This document shows positions 22,621 to 32,018 of a DNA stretch of 36,515 nucleotides, in pieces. Location: positions 1-36,515 of the forward strand of contig JABIAY010000055.1 of the NCBI GenBank assembly GCA_018653085.1. Direction: 5' to 3'. The translations under genes and the position numbers were made by a program. The DNA comes from Nitrospina sp. Lineage in GTDB: Bacteria; Nitrospinota; Nitrospinia; Nitrospinales; VA-1. The notes beneath the pieces are model-generated. The model was not told the DNA's origin, ran no database searches, and saw only the letters and a program-made list of their open reading frames with translations. Numbering within the stretch: position 1 is the stretch's first letter; the number at the start of each line of letters is the position of its first letter.

Positions 22621-23805
22621 CTACCGAAGGGACGAGATAGGCCCCCCGTTCCGGTTATGTTTGGTTTTGCTGGACTGCTCAGACCGTCGATACCATTTTG
22701 CCGCCTCATCCAGGTCTTCCTCGACCCCGTTTCCGTTGATATACATCCAGCCCAGGTTTCCCTGGGCCATGGCATGGCCTTGGTCCGCCGCAAACCGATA
22801 GAGCCTGACTGCCTTTTCAGGGTCCTTCTCAACTCCATCTCCATCTTCATACAACATCCCCAGACGAAACTGGGCTTCAGCATCCCCTTGTTTCGCGGCT
22901 AACCGGAACCAACCGGCGGCCTTGGAATAACTTTGACGGACACCCTTTCCTGCGATATAAAACACACCCAGGTTAAACTGTGCGATAACATTACCTTGTC
23001 CTGCCGACAACCGATACCATTTGACGGCCTCACTATAACTTCGCTTGACCCCAATGCCTCGGCTATACATATAGCCAAGGTTAAATTGGGCGATTTCATT
23101 ACCCTGCCCGGCCGCGAGTTTGTACCACTTGGCCGCTTTCTTGTGGTTTTTTGCAACGCCTTTCCCCTTTTCAAACATGGCCCCGAGCTTCAACTGAGCC
23201 AGCGTATTCCCATTTTCCGCCGCGAGCTTGTACCATTTGACTACTTTTTTGAGATCCTGAGCAACCCGCTCTCCGGACTCATACAGCTGGGCAAGGTTAA
23301 ATTGAGCCTGAGCGTTGTTTTGCTTTGCCGCCAAACGGTACCATTTAATCGCCCTTTTATAATCCGGTGTCACCCCCTCCCCAATGTCATACATCAGGCC
23401 CAGATTAAATTGAGCGGCAGGGTTGTTCTGCTTGGCCGCCCGCACGTACCACATAATAGCCCTTTTAAAACTTTGCCGGACTCCTTTACCCTTACTATAA
23501 AGCCACCCCAGATTAAACTGGGCTGAGGAAACCCCCTGTTTGGCCGCAAGCTTGTACCACTTCACAGCCATTTTATAATTACGCTTAACCCCCTCCCCCT
23601 TGTCATACATCAGCCCAAGGTTAAATTGAGCCAGGGCATTGCCTCTTTTCGCCAAAGGTTCCCATACGTCAAAAGCTTTTTCAAAGTCCCCCCGATTGGC
23701 GGCATCCATACCCTCCTGAAAGTCATCCGCAAACACCGGCACAGCAAACAGAGCTAATATTATGAGGACTATGGAAGCTATGGGGACTCTGAAAAATTTC
23801 TTCAT
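22621..23805 (-). CDS. Secreted Sel1-repeat protein with nine repeats
   Basis: From ATG 23805 (MKKFFRVP) the product has a signal peptide ending VFADD; the frame is open to 23856. About nine Sel1 repeats of 36 residues follow, each with AQFNLGxxYxxGxGVxxxxKxAxKWY variants. Sel1 solenoids bind partner proteins and often act at the envelope. The N-terminal segment is similar to that of the 584-residue protein in the mobile element. A divergent 42-residue membrane microprotein starts 81 bases from it. Confidence 0.94.
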   Translation of the reverse strand: MKKFFRVPIASIVLIILALFAVPVFADDFQEGMDAANRGDFEKAFDVWEPLAKRGNALAQFNLGLMYDKGEGVKRNYKMAVKWYKLAAKQGVSSAQFNLGWLYSKGKGVRQSFKRAIMWYVRAAKQNNPAAQFNLGLMYDIGEGVTPDYKRAIKWYRLAAKQNNAQAQFNLAQLYESGERVAQDLKKVVKWYKLAAENGNTLAQLKLGAMFEKGKGVAKNHKKAAKWYKLAAGQGNEIAQFNLGYMYSRGIGVKRSYSEAVKWYRLSAGQGNVIAQFNLGVFYIAGKGVRQSYSKAAGWFRLAAKQGDAEAQFRLGMLYEDGDGVEKDPEKAVRLYRFAADQGHAMAQGNLGWMYINGNGVEEDLDEAAKWYRRSEQSSKTKHNRNGGPISSLR

Positions 23806-23886
23806 TTGCACTACTAAAGAGGGTAGGATTCCTGTTGGGATTATTCGCATTTCCATAGTACTATTTCGGCTTTATTTGGGGAAATC

Positions 23887-24015
23887 ATGAAAGAAAAAGA
23901 AAAGCAGGAGAAACGAAGAGAACACCCCGTTTTCACGATTTGGGTCCATACCGGCTACGCGGTTCTGGTCCTTTCCATGATTGGCTGGATGATCTACATG
24001 GAGTTTTTTATGTAG
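23887..24015 (+). CDS. 42-residue single-helix membrane microprotein, copy 2
   Basis: The open frame encodes a highly charged start (MKEKEKQEKRREHP) and one hydrophobic helix (FTIWVHTGYAVLVLSMIGWM). GGGGAA lies four bases before the ATG. Length, charged N-terminus and the FxIxxHxG motif match the microprotein at 18631-18759. It is divergent from the Sel1 protein gene. Function is unknown. Confidence 0.72.
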   Translation: MKEKEKQEKRREHPVFTIWVHTGYAVLVLSMIGWMIYMEFFM

Positions 24016-24188
24016 CCTCCGCCGACAAGCGAGCCTGCGTTGCGATCTACAAATATTTTATACTTTTAACAAAAACATTCAAACCAAAATATAGGCCAGA
24101 GTAGCAAAGAGCATCCAAAACTCATAAGTATTGATTAATCGTCAGAAACGGTTATTCTGGAGGTGGCTAAGCTAACGAGAAGGTTTGA

Positions 24189-24560
24189 ATGAGCGAAAAA
24201 TCGAATCACAAATTGCTGGTTGTAGATGACAACAGGAACCACTGCGAGCTTGTAAAACAGCTCTTAGAAGATAGCTATGATATTGAAATCGCTTATGGCG
24301 GTGAAGAAGCCATCTCCAAAATTTATAATTTTAATCCTGCGGTAATCCTCTTGGACATCAGAATGCCCCGGCTGACAGGGGATGAACTGGTAAAAATGAT
24401 TAAAGCCTGGAAACCAGAAATTCATGTCATCATGGCATCCGCCAACCTCACCCCAGAACTCAAGGAAGAGTGCATGCAGAACGGTGCCTTCGACTGCATC
24501 AGCAAGCCCCTGAATTTTGAGCATCTCAAGGAGGCGATTCAGAAAGCACTGAACCAATAG
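24189..24560 (+). CDS. Single-domain response regulator (CheY-like)
   Basis: The 123-residue product is a lone receiver: the acidic pocket is in LLVVDDNRNHCELV, the phospho-acceptor in LLDIRMPRLTGDEL, and the conserved lysine in CISKPLNFEHL. GAGAAGG lies five bases upstream. No output domain is present, so it may feed phosphate or signals to the receiver-kinase, the NtrC-type activator or the chemoreceptor downstream. It precedes them by a 417-base gap that holds a sigma-54 promoter. Confidence 0.93.
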   Translation: MSEKSNHKLLVVDDNRNHCELVKQLLEDSYDIEIAYGGEEAISKIYNFNPAVILLDIRMPRLTGDELVKMIKAWKPEIHVIMASANLTPELKEECMQNGAFDCISKPLNFEHLKEAIQKALNQ

Positions 24561-24595
24561 AGCAGAGACATATATAAATTACCCCCTTCATGCCC

Positions 24596-24610
24596 TTGGA
24601 GTTGCTCCAA
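24596..24610 (+). terminator. Small hairpin after CheY-like gene
   Basis: TTGGAG-TTG-CTCCAA lies 36 bases after the stop codon. There is no T-tract, so it is at best a weak terminator. Confidence 0.3.
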
Positions 24611-24855
24611 TCAAAGAGGGCCTCTCACCGTTTTAGCACTTCCCTCCCCCAATTTTGAAAAATATATTTTACAACCTCCCGCCCCACTGGTATAATTTTC
24701 ATTACACATATCTGAAATATTCGAACTCTCAGCCTTCAACGGTCTTTTTCCCTCTATTTTTTTATCCGAAAAAAACCAATTAACCAATTTAAATACAGTA
24801 ATTTACACTGAATATTGATTGCTGGGATTTTAAATTGGGCACTGGCACCCATTGC

Positions 24856-24871
24856 TGGCACCCATCTTGCT
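24856..24871 (+). promoter_or_regulatory. Sigma-54 promoter upstream of receiver-kinase
   Basis: TGGCAC at 24856-24861, five bases, then TTGCT at 24867-24871 gives the GG-N10-GC pattern, matching the -24/-12 consensus closely. It lies about 107 bases before the GTG start of the receiver-kinase at 24978. An NtrC-type activator gene follows that gene. The rest of the 417-base gap is AT-rich without a gene; I see no clear activator half-sites in it. Confidence 0.8.
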
Positions 24872-24977
24872 ATTTACAAAGGCAACTGGCCTCAGTCAAA
24901 AATTTTAGGCTAAATAGAACCTCATAGACCAAGTTTAGACTAATGGCAGAGACAAATTTAACCACTGCGAGGATTCA

Positions 24978-26219
24978 GTGATAAACAAAAATGACATTCT
25001 AAAAGCCAGAATCCTGATGGTGGATGATGAGAGCACAAACATCTTTGTTCTGGAAGCCATGCTGAAGCAGGCACGGTACACCTCTGTTACCAGCACAACG
25101 GACTCCAGAGAAGCCGCTTCACTGTACCAAACACTGAGACCGGATCTCGTTCTGCTGGATTTGAGGATGCCGCATATGGATGGGTTTGAGGTGATTGAGC
25201 AAATAAAGCAAATTGAAGCAGATTCTTATGCGCCTATCCTGGTATTGACCGCCGAAGCGGACCCAGCCATTCGTCTGAAGGCTCTGCAAATCGGTGCCCG
25301 AGACTTTCTGTCTAAACCGCTTGATCTTTCGGAAGTGCTTTGCAGGATTAGAAATATTCTTGAAGTGCGTTTGCTGAACAAAAACCTTGAAATACAAAAG
25401 GACTCTATAGAACAGAGGGTTTTTGAGAGAACCGCCGACCTGAAACAGGCCAACCAACAACTTAAAAGGGAAATAGCCGAACGGAAATGGTCGGAAGAGG
25501 AGCTACAAAAAGTAAACCAGCAACTTTTGCACGCCGAAAAACTTTCGGCTCTGGGTCAATTATCTGCAAGTATCGCTCATGAGTTCAACAATCCGCTTAT
25601 GGGAATTCGCAATACGCTTGAGCAGGTTCTGCAGGGAACAAAACTGGAAAACTCTTTAGTAGAACTGGTGGAGCTTTCTATTAATGAAAGCAATCGCGTC
25701 ATGAATCTCGCCCGGCAACTTAAAGATTTTTACCGTCCTTCTTCGGGAACCCCTTGTCTCTTGAACCTTCATGATGCCATTGATGACATGCTCATGCTCA
25801 AAAAAAATGATTTCCATAAAGAGAATATACAGCTGGCGAAGGAATATGCGGATTGTTTGCCCGATGTCAACGTAGTGGAAGACCAGTTCAAACAGGTCAT
25901 CTTAAACCTCCTGCAAAATGCCAATGAGGCATGCCCCAAAGGTGGAACGCTAAGCGTTCGCACCAGGGCTCTTGATTCCACCGTTGAAGTAGAGATTGAA
26001 GACACCGGGCAGGGAGTACCACAGGAAAATATGAAAAAACTTTTTGACCCTTTCTTCACCACCAAGGGAGAAGTAAAAGGCACTGGTCTTGGCCTCTCGG
26101 TCAGTTATGGAATTATTAAAAGACATGGAGGAGACATAAGAGTCAGAAGTACCGAAGGAAAAGGATCTCAATTCATAGTCACTCTTCCCATTAATACAAA
26201 TGGGCAGGAGCTAACTTAA
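24978..26219 (+). CDS. Receiver-histidine kinase
   Basis: The 413-residue product (GTG start, GAGGA upstream) has an N-terminal receiver at about 11-125 (LLDLRMPHMDGFEVI, lysine in FLSKPLD), then a coiled coil. A HisKA helix follows with SIAHEFNNPLMGIRN, and an ATPase domain with the N box NLLQNANEA, DTGQGVP and GTGLGLSVSYGI. No membrane segment is present, so it senses an internal signal or relays phosphate from another kinase. It starts beyond a sigma-54 promoter and is followed by the NtrC-type activator, its probable partner. Confidence 0.95.
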   Translation: MINKNDILKARILMVDDESTNIFVLEAMLKQARYTSVTSTTDSREAASLYQTLRPDLVLLDLRMPHMDGFEVIEQIKQIEADSYAPILVLTAEADPAIRLKALQIGARDFLSKPLDLSEVLCRIRNILEVRLLNKNLEIQKDSIEQRVFERTADLKQANQQLKREIAERKWSEEELQKVNQQLLHAEKLSALGQLSASIAHEFNNPLMGIRNTLEQVLQGTKLENSLVELVELSINESNRVMNLARQLKDFYRPSSGTPCLLNLHDAIDDMLMLKKNDFHKENIQLAKEYADCLPDVNVVEDQFKQVILNLLQNANEACPKGGTLSVRTRALDSTVEVEIEDTGQGVPQENMKKLFDPFFTTKGEVKGTGLGLSVSYGIIKRHGGDIRVRSTEGKGSQFIVTLPINTNGQELT

Positions 26220-26261
26220 CAACATGGTTTTTCAGAAACCCTAAAGTTTGGGATATCAAAC

Positions 26262-27635
26262 ATGAGCACTAGCGGAAAAGTATTTTTAGTCGATGACGAG
26301 AAAGTAGTTCGGCTATCCCTCAAAAGAGAATTGCAAAACAAAAAATATGCTGTAGAAGATTTTGAATCGGCACAAGAAGCCCTTGCTTCCCTCTCGAAAG
26401 ACTGGCCAGGCGTGGTGGTAAGTGATGTCATGATGCCCACCATGAATGGTTTGACCCTGCTGGAAAAAGTCAAGGAAGTGGACCCGGAAATTCCAGTCAT
26501 ACTCATTACAGGCCAGGGAAACATTTCCATGGCTGTCCAGGCTATCCAAAATGGAGCCTATGATTTTTTAGAAAAACCCTTTGCCACAGAAAATTTCATA
26601 GATGCCATAAGACGCGCCATGGAAAAACGCACCCTTGTGATGGAAGTGAGAAACCTCCAGTCCAGAATTAACCAGCAAAGCAATATCAAAAATACGATTG
26701 TCGGGAACTCTCCCTCAATCGAACGTCTTCGTCAGGTTATTGCCAGTATTGCCGATGCCGATGCCGACATCCTTATCACTGGAGAAACGGGAACAGGAAA
26801 AGACCTCGTTGCGCAAAACCTCCACCAGGCCAGCAAAAGAAGGGATCACAATTTTACCGCCATTAATTGCGGGGCCATGCCTGAAAATATCATCGAAAGC
26901 GAGTTGTTCGGCCATGAAGCCGGAGCCTTCACCGGGGCGGATCACAAGAGAATCGGCAAATTCGAGTACGCCAACAAAGGCACGGTCTTTCTCGATGAAA
27001 TTGAAAGCATGCCTCTGCATCTTCAGGTTAAACTTCTCCGCGTGATTCAGGAAAAATCGATTGAAAGGGTCGGTTCTAACGAAACCATACCTCTCGATAT
27101 CCGTATCATTGCCGCGACAAAAACCGATTTAAAATTAGCCAGCGAAAAAAACCTGTTCAGGGAAGATTTGTATTACCGGCTTAATGTGGTTCAAATCTCC
27201 CTGGCTCCTCTGCGCGAACGGATCGAAGATATTCCCTTATTGTTTCAGCATCTGGTTATGGATGCCTGTTCTCGTTATAACCAGAAAACTCCACCCGTAC
27301 CTTCCTCTGAATATATTCAGGAACTGCAGGCCCGTAGCTGGGAGGGAAACATTCGCGAACTCAGGAATGAGGCCGACAAATTTGTCCTCGGTCTTCCCGA
27401 TTCCGGCCCTGCGGACTCAGAAAAGGGTACTCCGTTTTCCATGCAACAAACACTTAAGAACCCCCCGACTGGCCTGAACAACCAACTGGCCGCAATAGAA
27501 AAAAATCTGATTGCTCAGGAGTTGACCCGCAACAAAGGGGATATAAAAAGGACCTATACCAACCTGGGCCTTTCCCGGCAAACCCTTTATAATCGCCTCA
27601 AGGCCCTGGAGCTTAAACGCAAAGATTTTATCTGA
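26262..27635 (+). CDS. NtrC-type sigma-54 response regulator
   Basis: The 457-residue product has a receiver (VVVSDVMMPTMNGLT, then LEKPFA), a sigma-54 AAA+ domain with Walker A GETGTGKD, the GAFTGA loop and Walker B GTVFLDEIE, then a Fis-type helix-turn-helix at the end (KRTYTNLGLSRQTLYNRLKA). The GAFTGA motif shows it can contact sigma-54. It should activate promoters such as those at 24856 and 28543. It follows the receiver-kinase by 42 bases, and both are probably co-transcribed. Confidence 0.96.
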   Translation: MSTSGKVFLVDDEKVVRLSLKRELQNKKYAVEDFESAQEALASLSKDWPGVVVSDVMMPTMNGLTLLEKVKEVDPEIPVILITGQGNISMAVQAIQNGAYDFLEKPFATENFIDAIRRAMEKRTLVMEVRNLQSRINQQSNIKNTIVGNSPSIERLRQVIASIADADADILITGETGTGKDLVAQNLHQASKRRDHNFTAINCGAMPENIIESELFGHEAGAFTGADHKRIGKFEYANKGTVFLDEIESMPLHLQVKLLRVIQEKSIERVGSNETIPLDIRIIAATKTDLKLASEKNLFREDLYYRLNVVQISLAPLRERIEDIPLLFQHLVMDACSRYNQKTPPVPSSEYIQELQARSWEGNIRELRNEADKFVLGLPDSGPADSEKGTPFSMQQTLKNPPTGLNNQLAAIEKNLIAQELTRNKGDIKRTYTNLGLSRQTLYNRLKALELKRKDFI

Positions 27636-27640
27636 CCCTA

Positions 27641-28390
27641 ATGAAAGCAGATGCTGACAGAAAACTTCAGGAGAGCAAACTCGGCGACCCAAAACGGGTT
27701 GACCCTAAAAAGCGTTTTATCCAGTTTGCCCTTCTTATTTTGGTCGGTGGTGTTTTAAGTTACTGGACCCTTCGCAGGGGAGTGAACTTGACGCCTGAGA
27801 GTTTCAGGGATTATATTTTTTCTCTGGATGTGATGGGTCCAGTCATCTTTCTCTCCCTGTTTATCGTACGCCCTTTGCTACTGATTCCTTCCATTATGCT
27901 TTTTATTGCAGGCGGTTTGGCATTCGGTCCTTTTTGGGGCCCTCTTTATGCCTCTATCGGCGCAGTGCTTGGCGGGTCGCTGGGTTTCTGGATTGCGAGA
28001 AAAATGGGCCATGATTTTGTGATGAGCAAATTGAAACTGGGCAAGGGGGTCATTCAAAAAACACGATTCAATTCATACGTTGTATTTTTCTTGAGTTTTC
28101 TTCCTGTAATGCCTGTGACCGTCATCAATTATGGGGCGGGGCTTTCCCGAATGAGCTTTAAAAGTTACATCCTGGCCCATGCCCTGGGCATAACTCCTCG
28201 AGCCTTTGCGTATGGTTATTTTGGCAACTCCCTATTGGAAATCGGCTCACCCAGATTCAATGCCGCTATTTTGATTTTAATCATAATGGGCCTTCTAACT
28301 ATTTATCTCAGAAAGATTTTTTTCAGCACTACTACTAACGAGAAAGAATCGATTCCCGCCCCGGCAGACAAAAAATCAGAACTCTCATAA
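27641..28390 (+). CDS. TVP38/TMEM64 family (VTT domain) membrane protein
   Basis: The 249-residue product has hydrophobic segments at about 27-43, 63-100, 105-125 and near the end. It carries the VTT-domain core: PSIMLFIAGGLAFGPFWG, then FLPVMPVTVINYGAGLSRM and SYILAHALGITPRAFAYGYF. Family members are DedA-like proteins thought to act in lipid transport or membrane homeostasis. It begins five bases after the NtrC-type gene, so it is likely in the same operon. Its link to the signalling genes is unclear. Confidence 0.92.
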   Translation: MKADADRKLQESKLGDPKRVDPKKRFIQFALLILVGGVLSYWTLRRGVNLTPESFRDYIFSLDVMGPVIFLSLFIVRPLLLIPSIMLFIAGGLAFGPFWGPLYASIGAVLGGSLGFWIARKMGHDFVMSKLKLGKGVIQKTRFNSYVVFFLSFLPVMPVTVINYGAGLSRMSFKSYILAHALGITPRAFAYGYFGNSLLEIGSPRFNAAILILIIMGLLTIYLRKIFFSTTTNEKESIPAPADKKSELS

Positions 28391-28395
28391 GCAAT

Positions 28396-28435
28396 TGCTG
28401 AAAGACTCCGGCTGACGGCCGTAAAAATCCTTCCA
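28396..28435 (+). repeat. Degenerate copy of the CTCCGGCT hairpin
   Basis: GCTGAAAGACTCCGGCTGACGG lies here in broken form relative to the strong hairpin after the chemoreceptor gene at 30739-30767, which reads GCTGAAGGGCTCCGGCTAAC. Pairing here is weak (CGGC/GCCG). It follows the TVP38-like stop and may be a decayed terminator repeat. Confidence 0.4.
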
Positions 28436-28542
28436 CAAGCCACCTGATTTTTGTAAAAAAACACATATAAATCACAACGCGAAACATTCAGAGATTTTAG
28501 TAATACCTTGTTAAATAAATGGTTATTTGGATTTGGGTTTTA

Positions 28543-28558
28543 TGGCATGTCTCTTGCT
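28543..28558 (+). promoter_or_regulatory. Sigma-54 promoter upstream of chemoreceptor
   Basis: TGGCAT at 28543-28548, five bases, then TTGCT at 28554-28558 gives the GG-N10-GC spacing. It lies about 140 bases upstream of the chemoreceptor ATG at 28699. The rest of the 308-base gap is AT-rich and holds no gene. Confidence 0.8.
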
Positions 28559-28698
28559 AGTTATATACCAAGGTAACAACAACTGGAAAAGTTTAGTCAT
28601 TAAATCCAATTACCCGGTTGAATTCAAGGACCACTATTAAGAATAAGTTTTGCTCAATATAAATTTATGCAATTATTTTTTTTGAAGGGACCATTATA

Positions 28699-30720
28699 AT
28701 GAATGCTTTTTCACCCCAACCATCAGAAAAAAAATCAGGATTTCTTAGCCTGTTCAGCGGAGGAACTGGCAGGAGCGGCCTGCTGAAGTCATCGGGAGGA
28801 CTTCTCTCCAGCCTGAATAATGTTCAGGCAAATGTATTAATGGCGGATACCGACTTTAACCTTATTTATGCCAATAGTAGTGCCATCAATACTCTGCAGA
28901 ACATCAAGGACCAGATTTATGAATCATTCGGGGTTTCCCTGAACGAAATCGTTGGCGGTTCCATCCATCGTTTCCATAAAGACCCCCAAAGAATAGAAAA
29001 AATATTGCGCAACCCATCCGCGTTGCCGCACACGGCAGAGTTCAGTTTTGGCGATGTGACCCTGGCCGCCACCATAAACGCCATCACCGATTCTAATGGA
29101 ATGGTTTCCGGGTATGTGGTCAATTGGGAAGATGTCACAAAAGTCCACGCCACAAAACGGGCCATGGACCGGGTCAACTCGATGATGGAAAATGCTCCGG
29201 TGAACGTGTTGTTCGCTGATATCGAAACCTTTGAAATCACCTATGCCAACCCTATCTCCATAAAAACACTTAAAACCCTTGAACAGTATCTTCCCATTCG
29301 GGCAGATAAACTGATTGGACAGTGCATAGATATTTTTCACAAGAACCCTGCGCATCAGCGCAAAATTCTTTCTGACCCGGCGAACTTGCCGCACCAGACA
29401 CAAATTCAATTGGGCCCGGAGATTCTCGATCTATTGGTCAGTGCCATCTATGATGAAAACAAGAACTACCTGGGCCCGATGGTCACTTGGGACGTTGTGA
29501 CGGAAAAATTAAGGACCGAGACTGAAGTAGCCAAGGTTAACTCAATGATGGAGAATGCTCCCATCAATGTTTTATTCGCCGACAAGGCAGACTTTACGAT
29601 CACTTATGTCAACCCTGCGTCTGTTAAGACGCTTAAAACTATAGAACAACATCTTCCCATTCGAGTGGATGAGATGATGGGTTCGCCCATTGATGTATTT
29701 CACAAAAACCCAGCCCACCAGAGAAAAATTCTGTCTGACCCGAAGAATTTACCCCACACAGCACAGATCCAGGTTGGCCCTGAAGTTCTCGATTTATTGG
29801 TCAGTGCTATCTACGATAAAGATCAGAATTATCTTGGGCCTATGGTCACATGGGAAGTTATTACTGAGAAGCTGGCTGCGGAAAAACGGGAAAAAGAATC
29901 GAATGAAAATATAAAGTCTATTCTTACCAATGTTGCCGCAAATTCTCAGACCCTGGCGGGTGCCTCCGAAGAGTTGACCGCCACCAGCCAGCAGATGGCT
30001 GGCAATGCTGAGGAGACCTCGGCTCAGTCTAGCGTGGTTTCAGCCGCTTCTGATGACGTCAGCACGAATATTCAGACCGTCGCCGCAGGTACTGAGGAAA
30101 TGAGTGCCAGCATCAAGGAAATTTCTCAAAGCGCAACAAAGGCAACCGAGATCACGAACGATGCTGTGAAACTGGCAGAGTCCACCAACAAGACCGTGGC
30201 TCAACTTGGTGAGAGTTCTAATGAGGTAGGCCAGGTTGTAAAAGTAATTACCTCGATTGCCGAGCAGACCAATCTTTTGGCTCTTAATGCTACGATCGAG
30301 GCGGCTCGTGCTGGTGAAGCAGGCAAAGGGTTTGCGGTCGTTGCCAATGAGGTAAAAGAACTTGCGAACCAGACTGCTAAAGCGACGGATGAGATAAGCG
30401 GTAAAATCCAAGCTATCCAGACAGATACTCAAAGTGCTGTTGTAGCAATTGGTGAAATTAGCGAGGTCATAAACCAGATCAGCGATATTTCCAACACGAT
30501 TGCCAGTGCAGTGGAGGAACAATCCGCAACCACCAACGAAATGGCTCGGAATGTTAGCGAAGCCTCTAGAGGTGCTCAGGAAATAGCCGAGAACATTACG
30601 GGGGTTGCAGAAGCGGCAAAAAGCACCACAGAAGGGGCGCAAGATACACAAAAAGCCGCGGCTGAACTGTCTACTCTTGCCCAAACCATGCAGGAGATTG
30701 TCAGTCAGTTTAACGGTTAA
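28699..30720 (+). CDS. Soluble triple-PAS methyl-accepting chemoreceptor
   Basis: The 673-residue product has no transmembrane helix. Three PAS-like units lie at about residues 35-155, 158-278 and 279-395; each holds an FHKxPxxxxKIL segment. The second and third are near copies, with a 121-codon period at DNA level. The C-terminal half is a signalling domain whose hairpin tip is [20 protein letters not shown] and [12 protein letters not shown]. It should control CheA inside the cytoplasm in response to an internal cue, perhaps redox or ligand. A sigma-54 promoter and AAGGGA ribosome site precede it. Confidence 0.95.
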   Translation: MNAFSPQPSEKKSGFLSLFSGGTGRSGLLKSSGGLLSSLNNVQANVLMADTDFNLIYANSSAINTLQNIKDQIYESFGVSLNEIVGGSIHRFHKDPQRIEKILRNPSALPHTAEFSFGDVTLAATINAITDSNGMVSGYVVNWEDVTKVHATKRAMDRVNSMMENAPVNVLFADIETFEITYANPISIKTLKTLEQYLPIRADKLIGQCIDIFHKNPAHQRKILSDPANLPHQTQIQLGPEILDLLVSAIYDENKNYLGPMVTWDVVTEKLRTETEVAKVNSMMENAPINVLFADKADFTITYVNPASVKTLKTIEQHLPIRVDEMMGSPIDVFHKNPAHQRKILSDPKNLPHTAQIQVGPEVLDLLVSAIYDKDQNYLGPMVTWEVITEKLAAEKREKESNENIKSILTNVAANSQTLAGASEELTATSQQMAGNAEETSAQSSVVSAASDDVSTNIQTVAAGTEEMSASIKEISQSATKATEITNDAVKLAESTNKTVAQLGESSNEVGQVVKVITSIAEQTNLLALNATIEAARAGEAGKGFAVVANEVKELANQTAKATDEISGKIQAIQTDTQSAVVAIGEISEVINQISDISNTIASAVEEQSATTNEMARNVSEASRGAQEIAENITGVAEAAKSTTEGAQDTQKAAAELSTLAQTMQEIVSQFNG

Positions 30721-30738
30721 GATCAAACCTGAATGCTG

Positions 30739-30767
30739 AAGGGCTCCGGCTAACCGCCGGAGCCCTT
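30739..30767 (+). terminator. Strong terminator hairpin after chemoreceptor
   Basis: AAGGGCTCCGGC at 30739-30750 pairs over 12 bases with GCCGGAGCCCTT at 30756-30767 around a five-base loop. It begins 19 bases after the stop codon. The T-run is short. It lies between the chemoreceptor and the convergent diiron-enzyme gene, so it may end both. Confidence 0.8.
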
Positions 30768-30833
30768 CGCGTATAAATAAAGGCAAACATCAGCCTGGTC
30801 GATAACCGTAAATAGTGGGACTTCTCAGGGAAA

Positions 30834-31874
30834 TTACAACCGGCAAATGGACTCCGCTATGGCTGAGGTAGAACGGGAACTGATAAATTTTTGTTGGTCA
30901 TACCCTTTGACCATGTCCCAGGCCCGTTCAGGATATGTCTCAATCAGGGGAAGGGCCACATCATCCAGCATCCATTGCCCGTGGCGGATATCTTCCCGGA
31001 TATGTAGATCCCAATAGCTGACGCCCTTCTCACCCATCTTCAACCGCTCTCCAGCCATCTTTATGTTCTGAAAAGCGGCAGGAACGGAAACCTCCGTATA
31101 AAGCAAACCGCCGATATAACGTAAAAAGTTTTTTTTGCGTTCGGAAAGGAAAAAACTATGGTTGATATTGGCCAACACTTCCCACGGCACAATATCAAAA
31201 TAGGCTTCCGGTCTGGCATCCATACCACATTCTTTCAGCATGGTTGCAAAATGTGTGGAATGCTTGCGCGAAAATTTTCCACTGCCATACTCCTCCCACA
31301 AAATCCGGGTCAACATCGTCTGCACCTCGTTCCCGACACCTCCCAGCATACGGGATAGTTGGCTGGCTTCCACCAGGCCATCCAGAGAAGTGATGGCAAG
31401 CAATCGCTGATACCCGGCTTTTGTAATTTCATTGCGGATGAACAATCCATCTGGCGAAGGTTCGGGGTGCAAATCTTCCTGCACACGATCACGAAGAGCC
31501 GTGCCGAGATTCCCGGAATTGTGCGAAGCGTTATTACCTTCCTCCCAATCCTGCCAGGCGTTTTCAATTTTCAAACGTAACGAGAACAGGAAACCGGAAT
31601 CTTCATTCGTATAATTTTCCAACCCGTCATACCAAAACAACTTTAAACGGTTTATGCGATAAAGAATCCTCTGCAAAAACAGGTGGGCCTTCGGACATCC
31701 CGCATCATTTTTGAATGCCTCCGACAAAGACGCTTCCAGTTCAGATGTAAAACCCGGGTTTTCAGCAATGACCCGATCCAGGTTTTCCAAACCCAGCAGT
31801 CTTGTAAACTCGTCCTCCAATTCCTGGTAGGAAAAATCAAGAGTTGTTAAATCTGTTTGTGAATTAAAAAGCAT
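30834..31874 (-). CDS. Haem-oxygenase-like diiron enzyme (iron-containing redox family)
   Basis: The 346-residue helical product resembles the Haem_oxygenase_2 / HDO family. Candidate iron ligands are Glu194/195 (RILWEEYGSG), His205/208 (KHSTHF), Glu261 (YTEVSVPAAF), and the C-terminal H-x3-D-x2-H unit at 291-298 (DLHIREDIRHGQW). Such enzymes bind two irons and carry out N-oxygenation, desaturation or C-C cleavage of small molecules. AGGAATC precedes the ATG. It is divergent from an EgtD-like methyltransferase across 144 bases, suggesting a shared pathway. The substrate is unknown. Confidence 0.8.
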   Translation of the reverse strand: MLFNSQTDLTTLDFSYQELEDEFTRLLGLENLDRVIAENPGFTSELEASLSEAFKNDAGCPKAHLFLQRILYRINRLKLFWYDGLENYTNEDSGFLFSLRLKIENAWQDWEEGNNASHNSGNLGTALRDRVQEDLHPEPSPDGLFIRNEITKAGYQRLLAITSLDGLVEASQLSRMLGGVGNEVQTMLTRILWEEYGSGKFSRKHSTHFATMLKECGMDARPEAYFDIVPWEVLANINHSFFLSERKKNFLRYIGGLLYTEVSVPAAFQNIKMAGERLKMGEKGVSYWDLHIREDIRHGQWMLDDVALPLIETYPERAWDMVKGYDQQKFISSRSTSAIAESICRL

Positions 31875-31912
31875 GATTCCTGGAATAAAAGATTGGCATT
31901 ACTCTGCAATAG

Positions 31913-31941
31913 TTGACAGAGCCAATAAATATAGATGTAAA
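31913..31941 (+). promoter_or_regulatory. Candidate sigma-70 promoter for EgtD-like gene
   Basis: TTGACA at 31913-31918 is followed by 17 bases and TGTAAA at 31936-31941. The -35 box is perfect but the -10 box is poor. It lies 78 bases before the TTG start at 32019. Confidence 0.4.
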
Positions 31942-32018
31942 AAGGAGTTGAGAACAGTACTATAACAAACACGACTAGCAGGGTCAAACCCACTAGGATT
32001 TAATAAGGAAACGCTCTC

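Noticed and set aside
22933..23526. 197-codon open frame antisense to the Sel1 protein gene
   Set aside because: It mirrors the repeats of the Sel1 gene, has no ribosome site, and is a by-product of repeat codon bias.
22621..23805. CRISPR-like or other DNA repeat array
   Set aside because: The 108-base periodicity is that of protein-level Sel1 repeats, with diverged codons and no spacers.
30040..30786. 248-codon open frame antisense to the chemoreceptor gene
   Set aside because: It is the shadow of the low-complexity signalling domain and crosses the terminator hairpin; no recognisable protein.
31893..31908. Sigma-54-like TGGCAT...TGCA before the EgtD-like gene
   Set aside because: The GG-GC spacing is N9, one base too short, and one T of the -12 box is missing; the TTGACA further on is a better candidate.
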